Assembly: GCA_947177395.1 (NCBI GenBank)
Contig: CAMWUI010000011.1
Coordinates: 1 to 64,000, forward strand
Length of the DNA stretch: 64,000 nt
Source of the DNA: an uncultured Paraprevotella sp.
GTDB lineage: Bacteria > Bacteroidota > Bacteroidia > Bacteroidales > Bacteroidaceae
Direction of reading: 5' to 3'
Made by a program: the position numbers and the translations under genes. Below are positions 56,064-64,000 of this stretch, piece by piece (the first letter of the stretch is position 1; every line of letters starts with the position of its first letter). The notes beneath the pieces were generated by a model, which had not been told where the DNA came from, made no database searches, and was given only the letters and a program-made list of their open reading frames with translations.

Positions 56064-57302
56064 ATGAGAACAACTTTCATCATGACTGCTTTTTTGCTGA
56101 CAGCCGGCAGTGTCCGGCTTCCCCTCCAGGCACAAAAGACAGAAGCCAACGCTTATTCCCAATGTCTGTACCGGACACCTCAGAAAGGCATTCCCTACCG
56201 GATTCCGGCCATAGCAACCACCCGCAAAGGCGATCTGATTGCCATGGGAGATTACCGCTACTGCGGCGGTGACATCGGTAACGGCCAAGTGGATATCGTC
56301 GCACGTATCAGCCGTGATAACGGACGTACCTGGAGCGAACAGTATACCGTGGCTGCCGGCAGCGGCATCAAGGACGACCCGACCTGCGGTTACGGCGACG
56401 CGGCATTGGTCGCAGACCGCAAAAGCAACTCCCTGTTGCTTATCGTGGGTTCCGGAAACACGACTTACTGGCAATCCACCCGTACGAACCCCGTGCGTGT
56501 GGCACGCCTGTACAGCCACGACGGCGGACTGACCTGGAGCAAACCGGAAGACATCACCGGAGACATGTACCGCCTGTTTGACAGCCGTCCCGACCAGCCT
56601 TTGCAAAAACTGTTCGTCGCATCGGGCAAAATATGCCAGTCGACACGCATCAAAACTGGAAAATATTACCGCCTGTATGCCGCCCTCTGTACTAACAAGG
56701 GGAGTTTCGCCATCTACAGCGACGACTTCGGCCAATCCTGGAATGTCTTGGGCGGTCCGTCCACAGACCCTGCACCCGGCGGAGACGAGCCCAAATGCGA
56801 GGAACTGCCCAACGGCAATGTCATACTGAGCTGCCGCAAGAGAAACGGACGTTACTTCAATATCTACTCTTACAAGGATGCCAAAACGGCTCAAGGCAAT
56901 TGGGGCAAAGTTGCAGACTCAAACGAATGCGACGGAGGAATCAAAGTCGGAGGAAATTCCACGAACGGAGAAATTGCCGTTATCAAGGTACGCCGCACTT
57001 TGGACAACGCCAAGACTTATCTGGCACTGCAATCGCTTCCGGCCGGCAACGACCGTTCCAAAGTGAGCATCTTCTACAAAGAACTGGATAGCCCTGCGGA
57101 CTACTCCACCCCGGAAGTTTTCGCTTCACACTGGAAAGGTTCGTTCCTCGTGACGGAAAAGGGTTCAGCCTACTCCACATTCAGCATTCAAAAGGACAAG
57201 AGGCTGGCTTTCTTCTACGAAGAGGAACCCGGATACTATAACCTTGTCTACCGTCCCTTGGACATAGAAATCATTACTGACGGCAGGTATAAGGCGTATT
57301 AA
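56064..57302 (+). CDS. Secreted exo-alpha-sialidase (GH33-type)
   Basis: This 412-aa protein hydrolyses terminal sialic acid from glycoproteins or glycolipids. It has a signal peptide (residues 1-24, LPLQAQ) with no lipobox, so it is periplasmic or secreted. Sialidase features: the (F/Y)RIP motif YRIP (45-48) with the carboxylate-binding Arg46, three Asp-boxes (SRDNGRTW at 83-90, then SHDGGLTW and SDDFGQSW), the DEPKCEELPNGNVILSCR segment containing the active Glu and a second Arg, and FFYEEEPGYYNLVYR near the C-terminus with the nucleophile Tyr region. The Asp expected early in the sequence is probably in the GGDIG or DYRY loop. It has its own promoter and follows the SusC/SusD operon. It lacks the N-terminal carbohydrate-binding domain found in some Bacteroides sialidases. 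Confidence 0.9.
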   Translation: MRTTFIMTAFLLTAGSVRLPLQAQKTEANAYSQCLYRTPQKGIPYRIPAIATTRKGDLIAMGDYRYCGGDIGNGQVDIVARISRDNGRTWSEQYTVAAGSGIKDDPTCGYGDAALVADRKSNSLLLIVGSGNTTYWQSTRTNPVRVARLYSHDGGLTWSKPEDITGDMYRLFDSRPDQPLQKLFVASGKICQSTRIKTGKYYRLYAALCTNKGSFAIYSDDFGQSWNVLGGPSTDPAPGGDEPKCEELPNGNVILSCRKRNGRYFNIYSYKDAKTAQGNWGKVADSNECDGGIKVGGNSTNGEIAVIKVRRTLDNAKTYLALQSLPAGNDRSKVSIFYKELDSPADYSTPEVFASHWKGSFLVTEKGSAYSTFSIQKDKRLAFFYEEEPGYYNLVYRPLDIEIITDGRYKAY

Positions 57303-57317
57303 GAAACGCATACGGAA

Positions 57318-57367
57318 AACCGGCCCGATGAGTCTTTTCCAGAAGAGAAGAGTTCATCGGGCCGGTT
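57318..57367. terminator. Bidirectional terminator, sialidase / DUF5606
   Basis: A perfect 14-bp stem (57318-57331 with 57354-57367), flanked by A- and T-containing tracts, lies between the two convergent genes. Confidence 0.88.
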
Positions 57368-57400
57368 TGTTTTCTGCGTACAGAAACAAATCCGTACCAA

Positions 57401-57841
57401 TTATTCAGCACGGTCGGCTATATTGTCACCTTCCGTCGGCTTCAACTGTTCGGTAAAATCCGTCATACCGGCATTCACCAGCAGATTATACCATGAAATA
57501 AGTTTCTTGATGTCCGCCGTATAAACACGGTCACGGTCGTAAGCAGGCAATACTTCGGCAAAATAGTCGGCCAGTTCACGCGCGCTGGCTTTCTTGGGAT
57601 TAATGGAAGCCACCTGCCCGTTCTCCTTTTCTTTCACACTGTTCAACACCTCGCGCAAAGGCACTTCCCCTTCGTCGGTGTACATGGCTATGTCCGCCAA
57701 TGAGATGACTTTATCCGTAGCAAAGGCAGGCATACGGCGCTTTGCCGCATCCAACGTTTCCACAATCAAACTGCGATTGCCGCGAGAGACCAATCTAAAC
57801 AAGCCAGGCTTTCCCGATATAGCTAAAATCGTTTCTAACAT
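57401..57841 (-). CDS. DUF5606 family protein
   Basis: This 146-aa soluble protein is taken from ATG 57841; an in-frame ATG at 57883 falls inside the -7 box (57881-57888) and cannot be used. The sequence MLETILAISGKPGLFRLVSRGN and the following beta-rich 60 residues match the Bacteroidetes DUF5606 family; a helical, charged C-terminal half follows, ending in an acidic tail. The function is unknown. It is transcribed alone, immediately downstream of the nusB-yajC-ybbR-coaE run. Confidence 0.85.
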   Translation of the reverse strand: MLETILAISGKPGLFRLVSRGNRSLIVETLDAAKRRMPAFATDKVISLADIAMYTDEGEVPLREVLNSVKEKENGQVASINPKKASARELADYFAEVLPAYDRDRVYTADIKKLISWYNLLVNAGMTDFTEQLKPTEGDNIADRAE

Positions 57842-57880
57842 TTTTCGTCTGAGTTTTAACAAAATCACATTAACGGGGGA

Positions 57881-57888
57881 CAAAGATA
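57881..57888 (-). promoter_or_regulatory. Promoter -7 box of the DUF5606 gene
   Basis: TATCTTTG on the minus strand, 40 bases before the ATG at 57841. It decides the start codon of that gene. Confidence 0.75.
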
Positions 57889-57945
57889 ACCCATAGATGG
57901 AAAAACATCAAACGAAGGAAACTAAAAAAACTTAAACACCGCTTA

Positions 57946-58542
57946 TCACTCCGCAACCAAGCCTTTCCACACAGCCAGCAAACGCTCCACTTCCTGTTTC
58001 AAATCGTTCCGGCCGTCATTGTACAATATGTCCCGGGCGCGTAAACGCCGCTCCTCATCCGGCATTTGACAGTTCATACGGTGTTCCACCTGCTCCCTGG
58101 TAGCCCCATCGCGCAACATGGTACGCCGCAGACGCACCTCACGAGGCGCATCGACCAACAGCACACGATCCACCAATGTATCCATACCCGCCTCAAACAG
58201 TATGGCACTCTCCACGGCCACAACCGGAACAGTTTGTCTTTGCGCCCATGCCACAAAATCCCGTTTCACCACCGGGTGGACAATGGCATTCACCTGTTCT
58301 GCATGTCCGGAAGAAGCAAACAGCCAGGCGGCCAGCAACGGTTTGTTCAACCGGCCCTCTCCCGTATATATTTCCTCTCCCAGCAAATCAGTAAGCGCCT
58401 CACGTATGCAGGGATGATTTTCCATCAACCGCCCGGCCTCCTCGTCACAAGAATAAACGGGAACTCCCCGTTCGGCCAACAAACGGCAAACAAAAGATTT
58501 TCCGCTCCCGATGCCTCCGGTAATACCTATTCTCAACGTCAT
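57946..58542 (-). CDS. coaE: Dephospho-CoA kinase
   Basis: This 198-aa cytosolic enzyme phosphorylates the 3'-hydroxyl of dephospho-CoA, the last step of coenzyme A synthesis. The P-loop GGIGSGKS is at residues 9-16, and the family regions VYSCDEEAGRL (with the substrate-binding Asp) and AIVHPVV are present. The start overlaps the ybbR stop by 4 bases (ATGA), so it is translationally coupled. Last gene of the nusB-yajC-ybbR-coaE operon. Confidence 0.95.
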   Translation of the reverse strand: MTLRIGITGGIGSGKSFVCRLLAERGVPVYSCDEEAGRLMENHPCIREALTDLLGEEIYTGEGRLNKPLLAAWLFASSGHAEQVNAIVHPVVKRDFVAWAQRQTVPVVAVESAILFEAGMDTLVDRVLLVDAPREVRLRRTMLRDGATREQVEHRMNCQMPDEERRLRARDILYNDGRNDLKQEVERLLAVWKGLVAE

Positions 58543-59537
58543 TCTTCACCCACTTCTTCTATCAGATAATCCACTTCCGCCGGTTCTATGCGCACGTTGG
58601 ACACTCCCTCCGGCACACTCTTCAGTCGCAAAGGCAACTTGGAAGAAACGTTGTTCAGAATATCCTCATACGTCACGGCCAATACAAAATCCTCCGCCGT
58701 TATGGATTTAAAAAGCGCCGCTCCCACCCGGAAAGTAATCTTCACACTGGACGGGAATGTCCGCAAATCCTTGCTGGGCGGGAAATTGATACGCTCCACC
58801 GGTACCTCTACCGTTTTTTCTGTGTAAATGTCCACATTCAGGCGAACCCGCACCCCAGACGGAACAAACTTGGCTCCACGGACCCGCCCCAGCTGCAATG
58901 TATCCGAATAATCAGACGACAAGGTATTATATGCCACCGGCTGGGTGTATGCCACCGAAACTGTATCCAGAATCGCCGGCGGTGCATACACGACAACCGA
59001 ATCGGGAACGAAACGCACACCCGCCAGATAATAGGATGGATTTGTCTCCACCACTCCTGCCAAACGGACAGGTACTTTCTTATAAGCCCCCCTATTGAAG
59101 AAAAATTCAAGCGTATCCGGCCGGATTGCCACAATACGCGATGACGAGAGCAGGCGGGTATAGACCGTCTTCTGTATATCAGCCGGCAACAACTGTACGC
59201 GACCGGATATCCTGTTGTCGTCATAACTGTCAAAATCGACCTGCACCGGAGAGAAAGACGGTCCGTAGAGATAATTCATCAATACGCTTCCCTTATCCTT
59301 GACTGTCACGGTGAGACCGTCCGGCAAATCCGTGGTTATGACAACATCCGAAGGAACGTTTGTCAGACTAAGCGGTATTTCTATTTCTGTTTCATACGTC
59401 TCGTTCAGTGTCTGGAGCAACCAGAATATAGTCGAGATAAAGAAAAAAAACAAAAAGACCAAAAAATCCCTGTTCTTTCGGCTAAACAAGAATTCCCTGG
59501 TCTTTATAATATATCGTCTGACCGTCAGCCCGTCCAT
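58539..59537 (-). CDS. YbbR/CdaR-like membrane-anchored protein
   Basis: This 332-aa protein has a basic N-terminus, one transmembrane helix (about residues 24-44) and an extracytoplasmic part of YbbR-like beta repeats (about 50-330, for example IEIPLSLTNVPSDVVIT, and LPDGLTVTVKDKGSVL). In Firmicutes the related CdaR regulates diadenylate cyclase CdaA; no cdaA gene is present here. In Bacteroidetes the usual location is beside coaE and yajC, as found. The start lies 1 base after the yajC stop. Role in this phylum unknown. Confidence 0.8.
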   Translation of the reverse strand: MDGLTVRRYIIKTREFLFSRKNRDFLVFLFFFFISTIFWLLQTLNETYETEIEIPLSLTNVPSDVVITTDLPDGLTVTVKDKGSVLMNYLYGPSFSPVQVDFDSYDDNRISGRVQLLPADIQKTVYTRLLSSSRIVAIRPDTLEFFFNRGAYKKVPVRLAGVVETNPSYYLAGVRFVPDSVVVYAPPAILDTVSVAYTQPVAYNTLSSDYSDTLQLGRVRGAKFVPSGVRVRLNVDIYTEKTVEVPVERINFPPSKDLRTFPSSVKITFRVGAALFKSITAEDFVLAVTYEDILNNVSSKLPLRLKSVPEGVSNVRIEPAEVDYLIEEVGEE

Positions 59538-59538
59538 C

Positions 59539-59856
59539 TCACTTGACAGCCGTCGTGTCCTGTTGCGAAGCGTACACGCAATTCTTGTCTACGCGGACTT
59601 CCACGCCTTTGGCGACTTCCAGCACAATCACATTTTCAGCCGTATCGATGGATTTCACCTTTCCATACACGCCGCCGGATGTTATCACTGTAGTACCTAC
59701 GGACAGATTGTTCCGGAAGTTCTGTATTTCTTTCTGTTTCTTTTGCTGCGGACGAATCATGAAGAACCACATGATGGCAAAAATTATCACCATCATGACA
59801 ATCATCTGTAATCCACCATCAGGCGTCCCCTGCAATAAAATGGTCATTGTAGTCAT
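59539..59856 (-). CDS. yajC: Preprotein translocase subunit YajC
   Basis: This 105-aa protein is an accessory part of the SecDF-YajC complex that helps protein export at the inner membrane. It has one transmembrane segment (about residues 18-34, followed by MIRPQQKKQKE, the YajC hallmark) and a cytoplasmic SH3-like part (GTTVITSGGVYGKVKSID). It lies in an operon between nusB and ybbR. Confidence 0.95.
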   Translation of the reverse strand: MTTMTILLQGTPDGGLQMIVMMVIIFAIMWFFMIRPQQKKQKEIQNFRNNLSVGTTVITSGGVYGKVKSIDTAENVIVLEVAKGVEVRVDKNCVYASQQDTTAVK

Positions 59857-59877
59857 ATCTTTCTGTATTTTAATTTA

Positions 59878-60801
59878 TTATTTATCCAGTTTCTTTTCGG
59901 CAATCAGCGTCTTGGCGATATGATCGAGCACTCCGTTGATATAATATCCGCTCCGCGGGGTGCTGTACACCTTAGCTATATCTACATACTCGTTCAGCGT
60001 CACATTCAAAGGAATGTTGGGGAATGTCAGCAACTCCGCCAATGCTATCTGCATAATGACCATGTCCATCAAAGCGAGACGGCTGGCATCCCAGTTGCGT
60101 AGATTGGCACTAACCAACTTGCGATAATAGTCGGCATTGAGCAATGTGCTGCGGAACAGACGATGGGCAAAGTCGCGGTCCTCGTCGCTGCGAAACTCCG
60201 GCAACAGTTCCTGACGAACTCCGTTTTCCTCGCTGAATCTCTTGATGGTCTTCAATACAAAGGTATCCACGATATACTTATCGTCATTCCAATACAGACT
60301 CATATCCTCGAGCAAGGCCTCCAGACGCTCGTTACCGCATACGATGTTCTTATATATCTTGCGCCACAATTCCCGGTCTTCCTCATAAGTGGTTTCGGAG
60401 GCCTCCATATATTCCTTATAATATTCCGTTTCCGTGATTTCCTTATATAGAGTACGCACAAAGGTTTCCTCGTCCGTCCAGGAACGCTTCTGTGCCTCAC
60501 AATATTCCTTTAACTGCAGATTATCCTCCAGCTGCTGAATAAAACGGTTTTCGATAAAACGTGTGTTGACACGTTCGTCGGAACGCAAACGCTCCTGCCG
60601 TGCCCGAGCCGTTTCGACCGACCGCACCGCGATACGGTTTATCTCAACCAAAAGCAACAGCAGATAGTGGTAGAGATCGTACGCCTTCGAAAGGCTGAAA
60701 AACAACTCTTTCTCCGCCGCATCGATGTTTTTTCCGCCGTTTTGATAAAAAGCATAGGTTATCTGAACAATCTTTAAGCGGATGATTTCTCTATTAATCA
60801 T
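59878..60801 (-). CDS. nusB: Transcription antitermination protein NusB
   Basis: This 307-aa protein is long compared with E. coli NusB (about 140 aa), but the length is usual in Bacteroidetes. An N-terminal copy-like helical region (about residues 1-170, MINREIIRLKIVQITYAFYQ) precedes the canonical NusB helical fold (about 195-300: DRDFAHRLFRSTLLNADYY, then NWDASRLALMDMVIMQIALAEL and PLNVTLNEYVDIAKVYSTPRSGYYINGVLD). NusB binds boxA RNA with NusE to promote rRNA antitermination. It is first in the nusB-yajC-ybbR-coaE operon. Confidence 0.93.
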   Translation of the reverse strand: MINREIIRLKIVQITYAFYQNGGKNIDAAEKELFFSLSKAYDLYHYLLLLLVEINRIAVRSVETARARQERLRSDERVNTRFIENRFIQQLEDNLQLKEYCEAQKRSWTDEETFVRTLYKEITETEYYKEYMEASETTYEEDRELWRKIYKNIVCGNERLEALLEDMSLYWNDDKYIVDTFVLKTIKRFSEENGVRQELLPEFRSDEDRDFAHRLFRSTLLNADYYRKLVSANLRNWDASRLALMDMVIMQIALAELLTFPNIPLNVTLNEYVDIAKVYSTPRSGYYINGVLDHIAKTLIAEKKLDK

Positions 60802-60829
60802 ATAATTACAAGATTCTTTAAAGGGAATG

Positions 60830-60837
60830 CAAAATTA
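60830..60837 (-). promoter_or_regulatory. Promoter -7 box of nusB
   Basis: TAATTTTG on the minus strand, 29 bases before the nusB start; it matches TAnnTTTG. Confidence 0.6.
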
Positions 60838-60936
60838 CACATTTTACATTAACTAAACGTATCTTTTGCTCCTTTTTTTTGGATATTTTAAAAAATATCA
60901 TCATTTTTGAAACCGAATTAAGCATGCACTATAATT

Positions 60937-61281
60937 ATGGAAGAAAATAAGAGTATGTGGAACGATGCCGAGAAAGACATTCTTTTTTCGCGCACAGTGA
61001 GAGCCGGCAAACGCATCTATTATATAGATGTCAAGAAGAGCCGCAAAGAAGATCTGTTTATCACCCTGACAGAGAGCAAGAAAACAACAAACGTGAATGA
61101 TCCGCAAGCGTTGGTCAACTACGAGAAACACAAAATCTTTCTCTACAAGGAAGACTTCGGGAAGATTCTTTCCGCCCTGCACGAAGCCGTAGATTTTGCC
61201 GGCACGCAAAATACAGAGAAAACAACGCCGGACGCCGACAGCACACACGCCGACGAAATCAAGATAGACATTGATTTCTGA
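60937..61281 (+). CDS. DUF3276 (PUR-like) nucleic-acid-binding protein
   Basis: This 114-aa cytosolic protein belongs to the DUF3276 family, whose fold resembles the PUR-alpha single-stranded nucleic acid-binding repeat. The conserved core is VRAGKRIYYIDVKKSRKEDLFITLTESKK (about residues 21-50), then KHKIFLYKEDFGKIL. The acidic C-terminal tail is variable. It is divergent from nusB; the promoter between them was not resolved on this strand. Exact function unknown. Confidence 0.85.
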   Translation: MEENKSMWNDAEKDILFSRTVRAGKRIYYIDVKKSRKEDLFITLTESKKTTNVNDPQALVNYEKHKIFLYKEDFGKILSALHEAVDFAGTQNTEKTTPDADSTHADEIKIDIDF

Positions 61282-61338
61282 CGGTCCTCACGACCGACAA
61301 GCCTCACCGCCGGTTGTCAAAGATGTCAAAACCAGCCC

Positions 61339-61370
61339 CGCACCGAAGGACAGCGATTGTCCGTGGTGCG
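61339..61370. other. Two-step hairpin upstream of DUF4492/cyd genes
   Basis: CGCACC (61339-61344) pairs with GGTGCG (61365-61370), and GGACA (61348-61352) with TGTCC (61358-61362). There is no T-run, so a regulatory or RNA-processing element is more likely than a terminator. It lies 44 bases before the DUF4492 start. Confidence 0.5.
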
Positions 61371-61413
61371 AGAATAAGTATGTTGTGTCCGATAAAAACA
61401 ACCGGAAGAAACG

Positions 61414-61629
61414 ATGAAACAGACGTTGAAACATATCTGGCATTTTTATACCGAAGGATTTCGCGCCATGACATGGGGGCGTGTGTTGTGGCTTATCATA
61501 TTACTCAAGCTGTTCATCCTGTTTTTCGTGCTCCGCCTGTTCTTCTTTCCCGACTTCCTGAAAGAAAAGGCGGGCGAAGGACAGCAACAGAAATATGTAG
61601 GCAACGAATTGATACGAAGAGCCCGTTAA
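61414..61629 (+). CDS. DUF4492 small membrane protein
   Basis: This 71-aa protein has a basic N-terminal region and one transmembrane helix (about residues 32-48, LWLIILLKLFILFFVLRLFF). It matches DUF4492, whose members are regularly encoded just upstream of cydA in Bacteroidetes, as here (31 bases). A role as a small accessory subunit of the bd oxidase, like CydX, is a reasonable inference from position and size but is not shown. Confidence 0.8.
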   Translation: MKQTLKHIWHFYTEGFRAMTWGRVLWLIILLKLFILFFVLRLFFFPDFLKEKAGEGQQQKYVGNELIRRAR

Positions 61630-61659
61630 AAAAAATCATAACCGATAATTTAATACATA

Positions 61660-63207
61660 ATGAATACCCTGACAGACATATCATTGATCGACTGGTCAAG
61701 AGCACAGTTCGCACTGACAGCCATCTACCACTGGATTTTTGTACCGCTGACGCTGGGCCTGGCGCTCATCATCGCCCTGATGGAAACTATTTATTACCGC
61801 ACCGGACGGGAAGAATGGAAAAAGACGACCCGTTTCTGGATGAAACTGTTCGGCATAAATTTCGCAATCGGAGTGGCCACGGGACTGATACTTGAATTTG
61901 AGTTCGGCACAAACTGGAGCAATTATTCATGGTTCGTAGGCGACATTTTCGGCGCTCCGCTTGCCATAGAAGGCATTGTGGCTTTTTTCATGGAGTCTAC
62001 ATTTATCGCCGTCATGTTCTTCGGATGGGAAAAGGTAAGCAAACGGTTCCACCTGGCTTCCACCTGGCTTACGGGCATAGGCGCCACACTGTCTGCATGG
62101 TGGATTCTGGTAGCGAACGCTTGGATGCAAAATCCCGTGGGCATGGTTTTCAATCCGGATACGGCACGCAATGAGATGGCTGATTTTCTGGCCGTGGCCA
62201 CTTCGCCGATGGCAGTAAACAAGTTTTTCCACAGTGTCATGTCCGGCTGGGTACTGGGGGCATTGTTCGTCACGGGAGTGAGTTGCTGGTTTCTGTGGCG
62301 CCGGCAGGACAAGGCCTTCGCCCTTTCCAGCATCCGCGTCGCAGGATGGACGGGACTGGTCGCATCGGTGCTCGTGGCATGGACAGGCGACGGATCCGGC
62401 TACCAAGTCGCTCAAAAACAGCCGATGAAACTGGCGGCCATGGAAGCGCTCTATGACGGAACAGACCAGGCAGGACTGGTGGCTTTCGGCATTCTGAACC
62501 CGAAAAAGAAACAAGCAGACGACGGCGTGAATCCGTTTCTGTTCCGCATGGAGATACCCGACATGCTTTCGCTACTGGCCGAACGCCGGATACCCGCTTT
62601 CGTACCGGGCATCAACGACTTGTTGCAAGGAGGCTATGCCCTGAAAGACGGCACACGTGCCTTATCCGCCGAAGAGAAAATAGAACGGGGACGAAAGGCC
62701 ATCGCCGCATTTGCCGATTACCGGAAAGCCTCGACCGAAAGAAACGAAGCGGATATGAAAAACGCCCGGAAAGTATTGCAGGAAAACATGCCTTACTTCG
62801 GCTATGGATATATAAAGAATGCGGAAGAACTGGTACCCAATGTGCCACTCACGTTTTACATGTTCCGGGTAATGGTTATGTTAGGTGGCTATTTTATCTT
62901 GTTTTTCAGCACGTTGCTATTCCTATCCCACAAGAGAGACCTGACGCGGATGCGCTGGATACAGATGGTTGCCATGCTATCCGTTCCGTTGGGATATCTG
63001 GCCGGACAAGCCGGCTGGGTCGTAGCCGAATGCGGCCGGCAGCCGTGGAGCATACAAGACATGTTGCCCACAGGCGTGGCTGTGTCCCGTCTGGATGCCG
63101 GTTCCGTACAGACAACCTTCTTCATCTTTCTTCTGCTATTTTCCGTGATGCTGACAGCGGAAGTCAGAATTATGCTGAAGGCTATCAAAGAAGGACCTGA
63201 GAAATAA
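61660..63207 (+). CDS. cydA: Cytochrome bd ubiquinol/menaquinol oxidase subunit I
   Basis: This 515-aa inner-membrane subunit carries the b558, b595 and d haems and oxidises quinol while reducing O2 with high affinity. Signatures: the early His24 in FALTAIYHWIFVPLTLG (haem ligand region), GTNWSNYSWFVGDIFGAPLAIEG, the quinol-side Q loop and GQAGWVVAECGRQPW (about residues 446-460). It has nine or so hydrophobic segments and normal length. It follows DUF4492 and precedes cydB. The oxidase gives oxygen tolerance and nanaerobic respiration in anaerobic Bacteroidales. Confidence 0.96.
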   Translation: MNTLTDISLIDWSRAQFALTAIYHWIFVPLTLGLALIIALMETIYYRTGREEWKKTTRFWMKLFGINFAIGVATGLILEFEFGTNWSNYSWFVGDIFGAPLAIEGIVAFFMESTFIAVMFFGWEKVSKRFHLASTWLTGIGATLSAWWILVANAWMQNPVGMVFNPDTARNEMADFLAVATSPMAVNKFFHSVMSGWVLGALFVTGVSCWFLWRRQDKAFALSSIRVAGWTGLVASVLVAWTGDGSGYQVAQKQPMKLAAMEALYDGTDQAGLVAFGILNPKKKQADDGVNPFLFRMEIPDMLSLLAERRIPAFVPGINDLLQGGYALKDGTRALSAEEKIERGRKAIAAFADYRKASTERNEADMKNARKVLQENMPYFGYGYIKNAEELVPNVPLTFYMFRVMVMLGGYFILFFSTLLFLSHKRDLTRMRWIQMVAMLSVPLGYLAGQAGWVVAECGRQPWSIQDMLPTGVAVSRLDAGSVQTTFFIFLLLFSVMLTAEVRIMLKAIKEGPEK

Positions 63208-63229
63208 CTAATTTTGAATACGAATAAGA

Positions 63230-63235
63230 AAGGAG
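63230..63235 (+). promoter_or_regulatory. Shine-Dalgarno-like site before cydB
   Basis: AAGGAG lies 7 bases before the cydB ATG. Such a strong match is unusual in this window, where most genes lack one. Confidence 0.5.
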
Positions 63236-63242
63236 CGTTTTT

Positions 63243-64000
63243 ATGTACACTTGTCTTCAACAATACTGGTGGTTCATCATCTCCCTGCTGGGAGGAATAT
63301 TAGTTTTCCTGCTTTTTGTGCAGGGAGGAAACTCATTGCTTTTCTGCATTGGAAAAACGGAAACGGAACGCCGGATGATGGTAAACTCCACCGGTCGCAA
63401 ATGGGAATTCACCTTTACCACCCTGGTGACGTTCGGCGGTGCTTTTTTTGCTTCGTTTCCCCTGTTCTACAGCACCAGTTTCGGAGGTGCATACTGGCTA
63501 TGGATGCTTATCCTCCTTACGTTTGTCTTACAGGCTGTGTCCTATGAATTCCAGTCCCGTGCCGGCAACCTGTTGGGACGGACGGCCTACCGCGGCTTTC
63601 TGGTACTGAACGGCGTGGCAGGACCGATACTGCTGGGAGTAGCCGTAGCTATGTTTTTCACAGGTGCGGAATTCCGCGTAGACAAAGCCAACATGGCGGA
63701 TATGAGCATGCCTGTCATCAGCCAATGGACCAACGGATGGCACGGGCTGGAAGCTTTGGCCGTGTGGAAGAATGTACTGCTGGGGCTGGCTGTTTTCTTT
63801 CTGGCACGGGTGAACGGGGCATTGTATTTCATCAACAACATAGACAACACCGCATTGGCGGTCCGCTGCCGCCGGGCCTTATGGGCTAACGCAGCGATTT
63901 TTCTATTGTTGTTCGCAGGCTGGATGATCGCTTTGCTACTGTCCGACGGTTACGCCATTGTCCCCTCCGCAGGAACTATCCTCCAGCAACCGTACAAGTA
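63243..64000 (+). CDS. cydB: Cytochrome bd oxidase subunit II, partial (3' end cut by window)
   Basis: The first 252 codons are present; the frame is open at the window end. It begins MYTCLQQYWWFIISLLGGILVFLLFVQGGNSLL, the CydB signature start, followed by RMMVNSTGRKWEFTFTTLVTFGGAFFASFPLFY and FQSRAGNLLG. At least six transmembrane segments are seen. With CydA it forms the bd oxidase; it starts 35 bases after cydA. Confidence 0.95.
   Translation, partial: MYTCLQQYWWFIISLLGGILVFLLFVQGGNSLLFCIGKTETERRMMVNSTGRKWEFTFTTLVTFGGAFFASFPLFYSTSFGGAYWLWMLILLTFVLQAVSYEFQSRAGNLLGRTAYRGFLVLNGVAGPILLGVAVAMFFTGAEFRVDKANMADMSMPVISQWTNGWHGLEALAVWKNVLLGLAVFFLARVNGALYFINNIDNTALAVRCRRALWANAAIFLLLFAGWMIALLLSDGYAIVPSAGTILQQPYK

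Noticed and set aside
57842-57883. Upstream start for the DUF5606 protein
   Set aside because: The ATG at 57883 falls within the TATCTTTG promoter box; the ATG at 57841 begins the conserved domain.
61314-61895. 193-aa plus-strand frame over the cydA start
   Set aside because: It overlaps DUF4492 and cydA in another frame and has no recognisable domain.

Overview
The window is chromosomal DNA of a Bacteroidales bacterium. Evidence seen directly: many genes are preceded by the Bacteroidetes -7 box TAnnTTTG (most often TATCTTTG), with almost no Shine-Dalgarno sequences; there are two SusC/SusD pairs, an LpxC-FabZ fusion, and families such as DUF3256, DUF3276, DUF4492, DUF5606 and DUF5689 that are largely restricted to this phylum. 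The genus cannot be fixed from the sequence alone. No rRNA, tRNA, transposase, integrase or CRISPR array was found.

Layout. 1-2.6 kb: fructose-bisphosphate aldolase and a secreted EEP-type nuclease/phosphatase on the minus strand. 2.8-8.0 kb: a small outer-membrane import locus (TonB-dependent receptor, DUF5689 lipoprotein, lipoprotein with three OB-fold-like repeats), divergent from the EEP gene. 8.1-12.7 kb: an AAA/DUF4143 ATPase with a striking triple repeat over its promoter, ribosomal protein L31, a lipoprotein NUC-type nuclease, a DUF3256 protein and a solitary BRO-type gene. 12.8-18.3 kb: a minus-strand operon of two secreted endonuclease I proteins, truA and an EamA transporter. 18.7-29.8 kb: enolase, then the lipid A/tRNA/wall run lpxD-lpxC/fabZ-lpxA-ORF-miaA-PBP1A-helicase. 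29.9-36.9 kb: an operon of secreted GH43, GH128-like, HExxH metalloprotease-like and carbohydrate-binding-like proteins closed by a strong terminator. 36.9-38.0 kb: a repeat-dense non-coding block. 38.0-55.9 kb: a large polysaccharide-utilisation-type operon with three fasciclin-domain lipoproteins and two SusC/SusD pairs, followed by a sialidase with its own promoter. 57.4-60.8 kb: minus-strand DUF5606 and the housekeeping run nusB-yajC-ybbR-coaE. 60.9-64.0 kb: DUF3276, DUF4492 and cydA-cydB (cydB cut by the window end).

How the parts fit. Four predicted secreted nucleases of three families lie within 16 kb, next to a TonB receptor whose partner lipoproteins carry OB-fold-like domains. This suggests uptake of extracellular nucleic acid or its breakdown products (inference). 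The 30-57 kb stretch is devoted to extracellular glycan or glycoprotein handling, with sialidase and beta-1,3-glucanase-like enzymes, but the window has no obvious regulator (no HTCS, SusR or ECF sigma/anti-sigma pair). Short-unit tandem repeats of 23-24 bp occur in three intergenic regions and appear to be related families.
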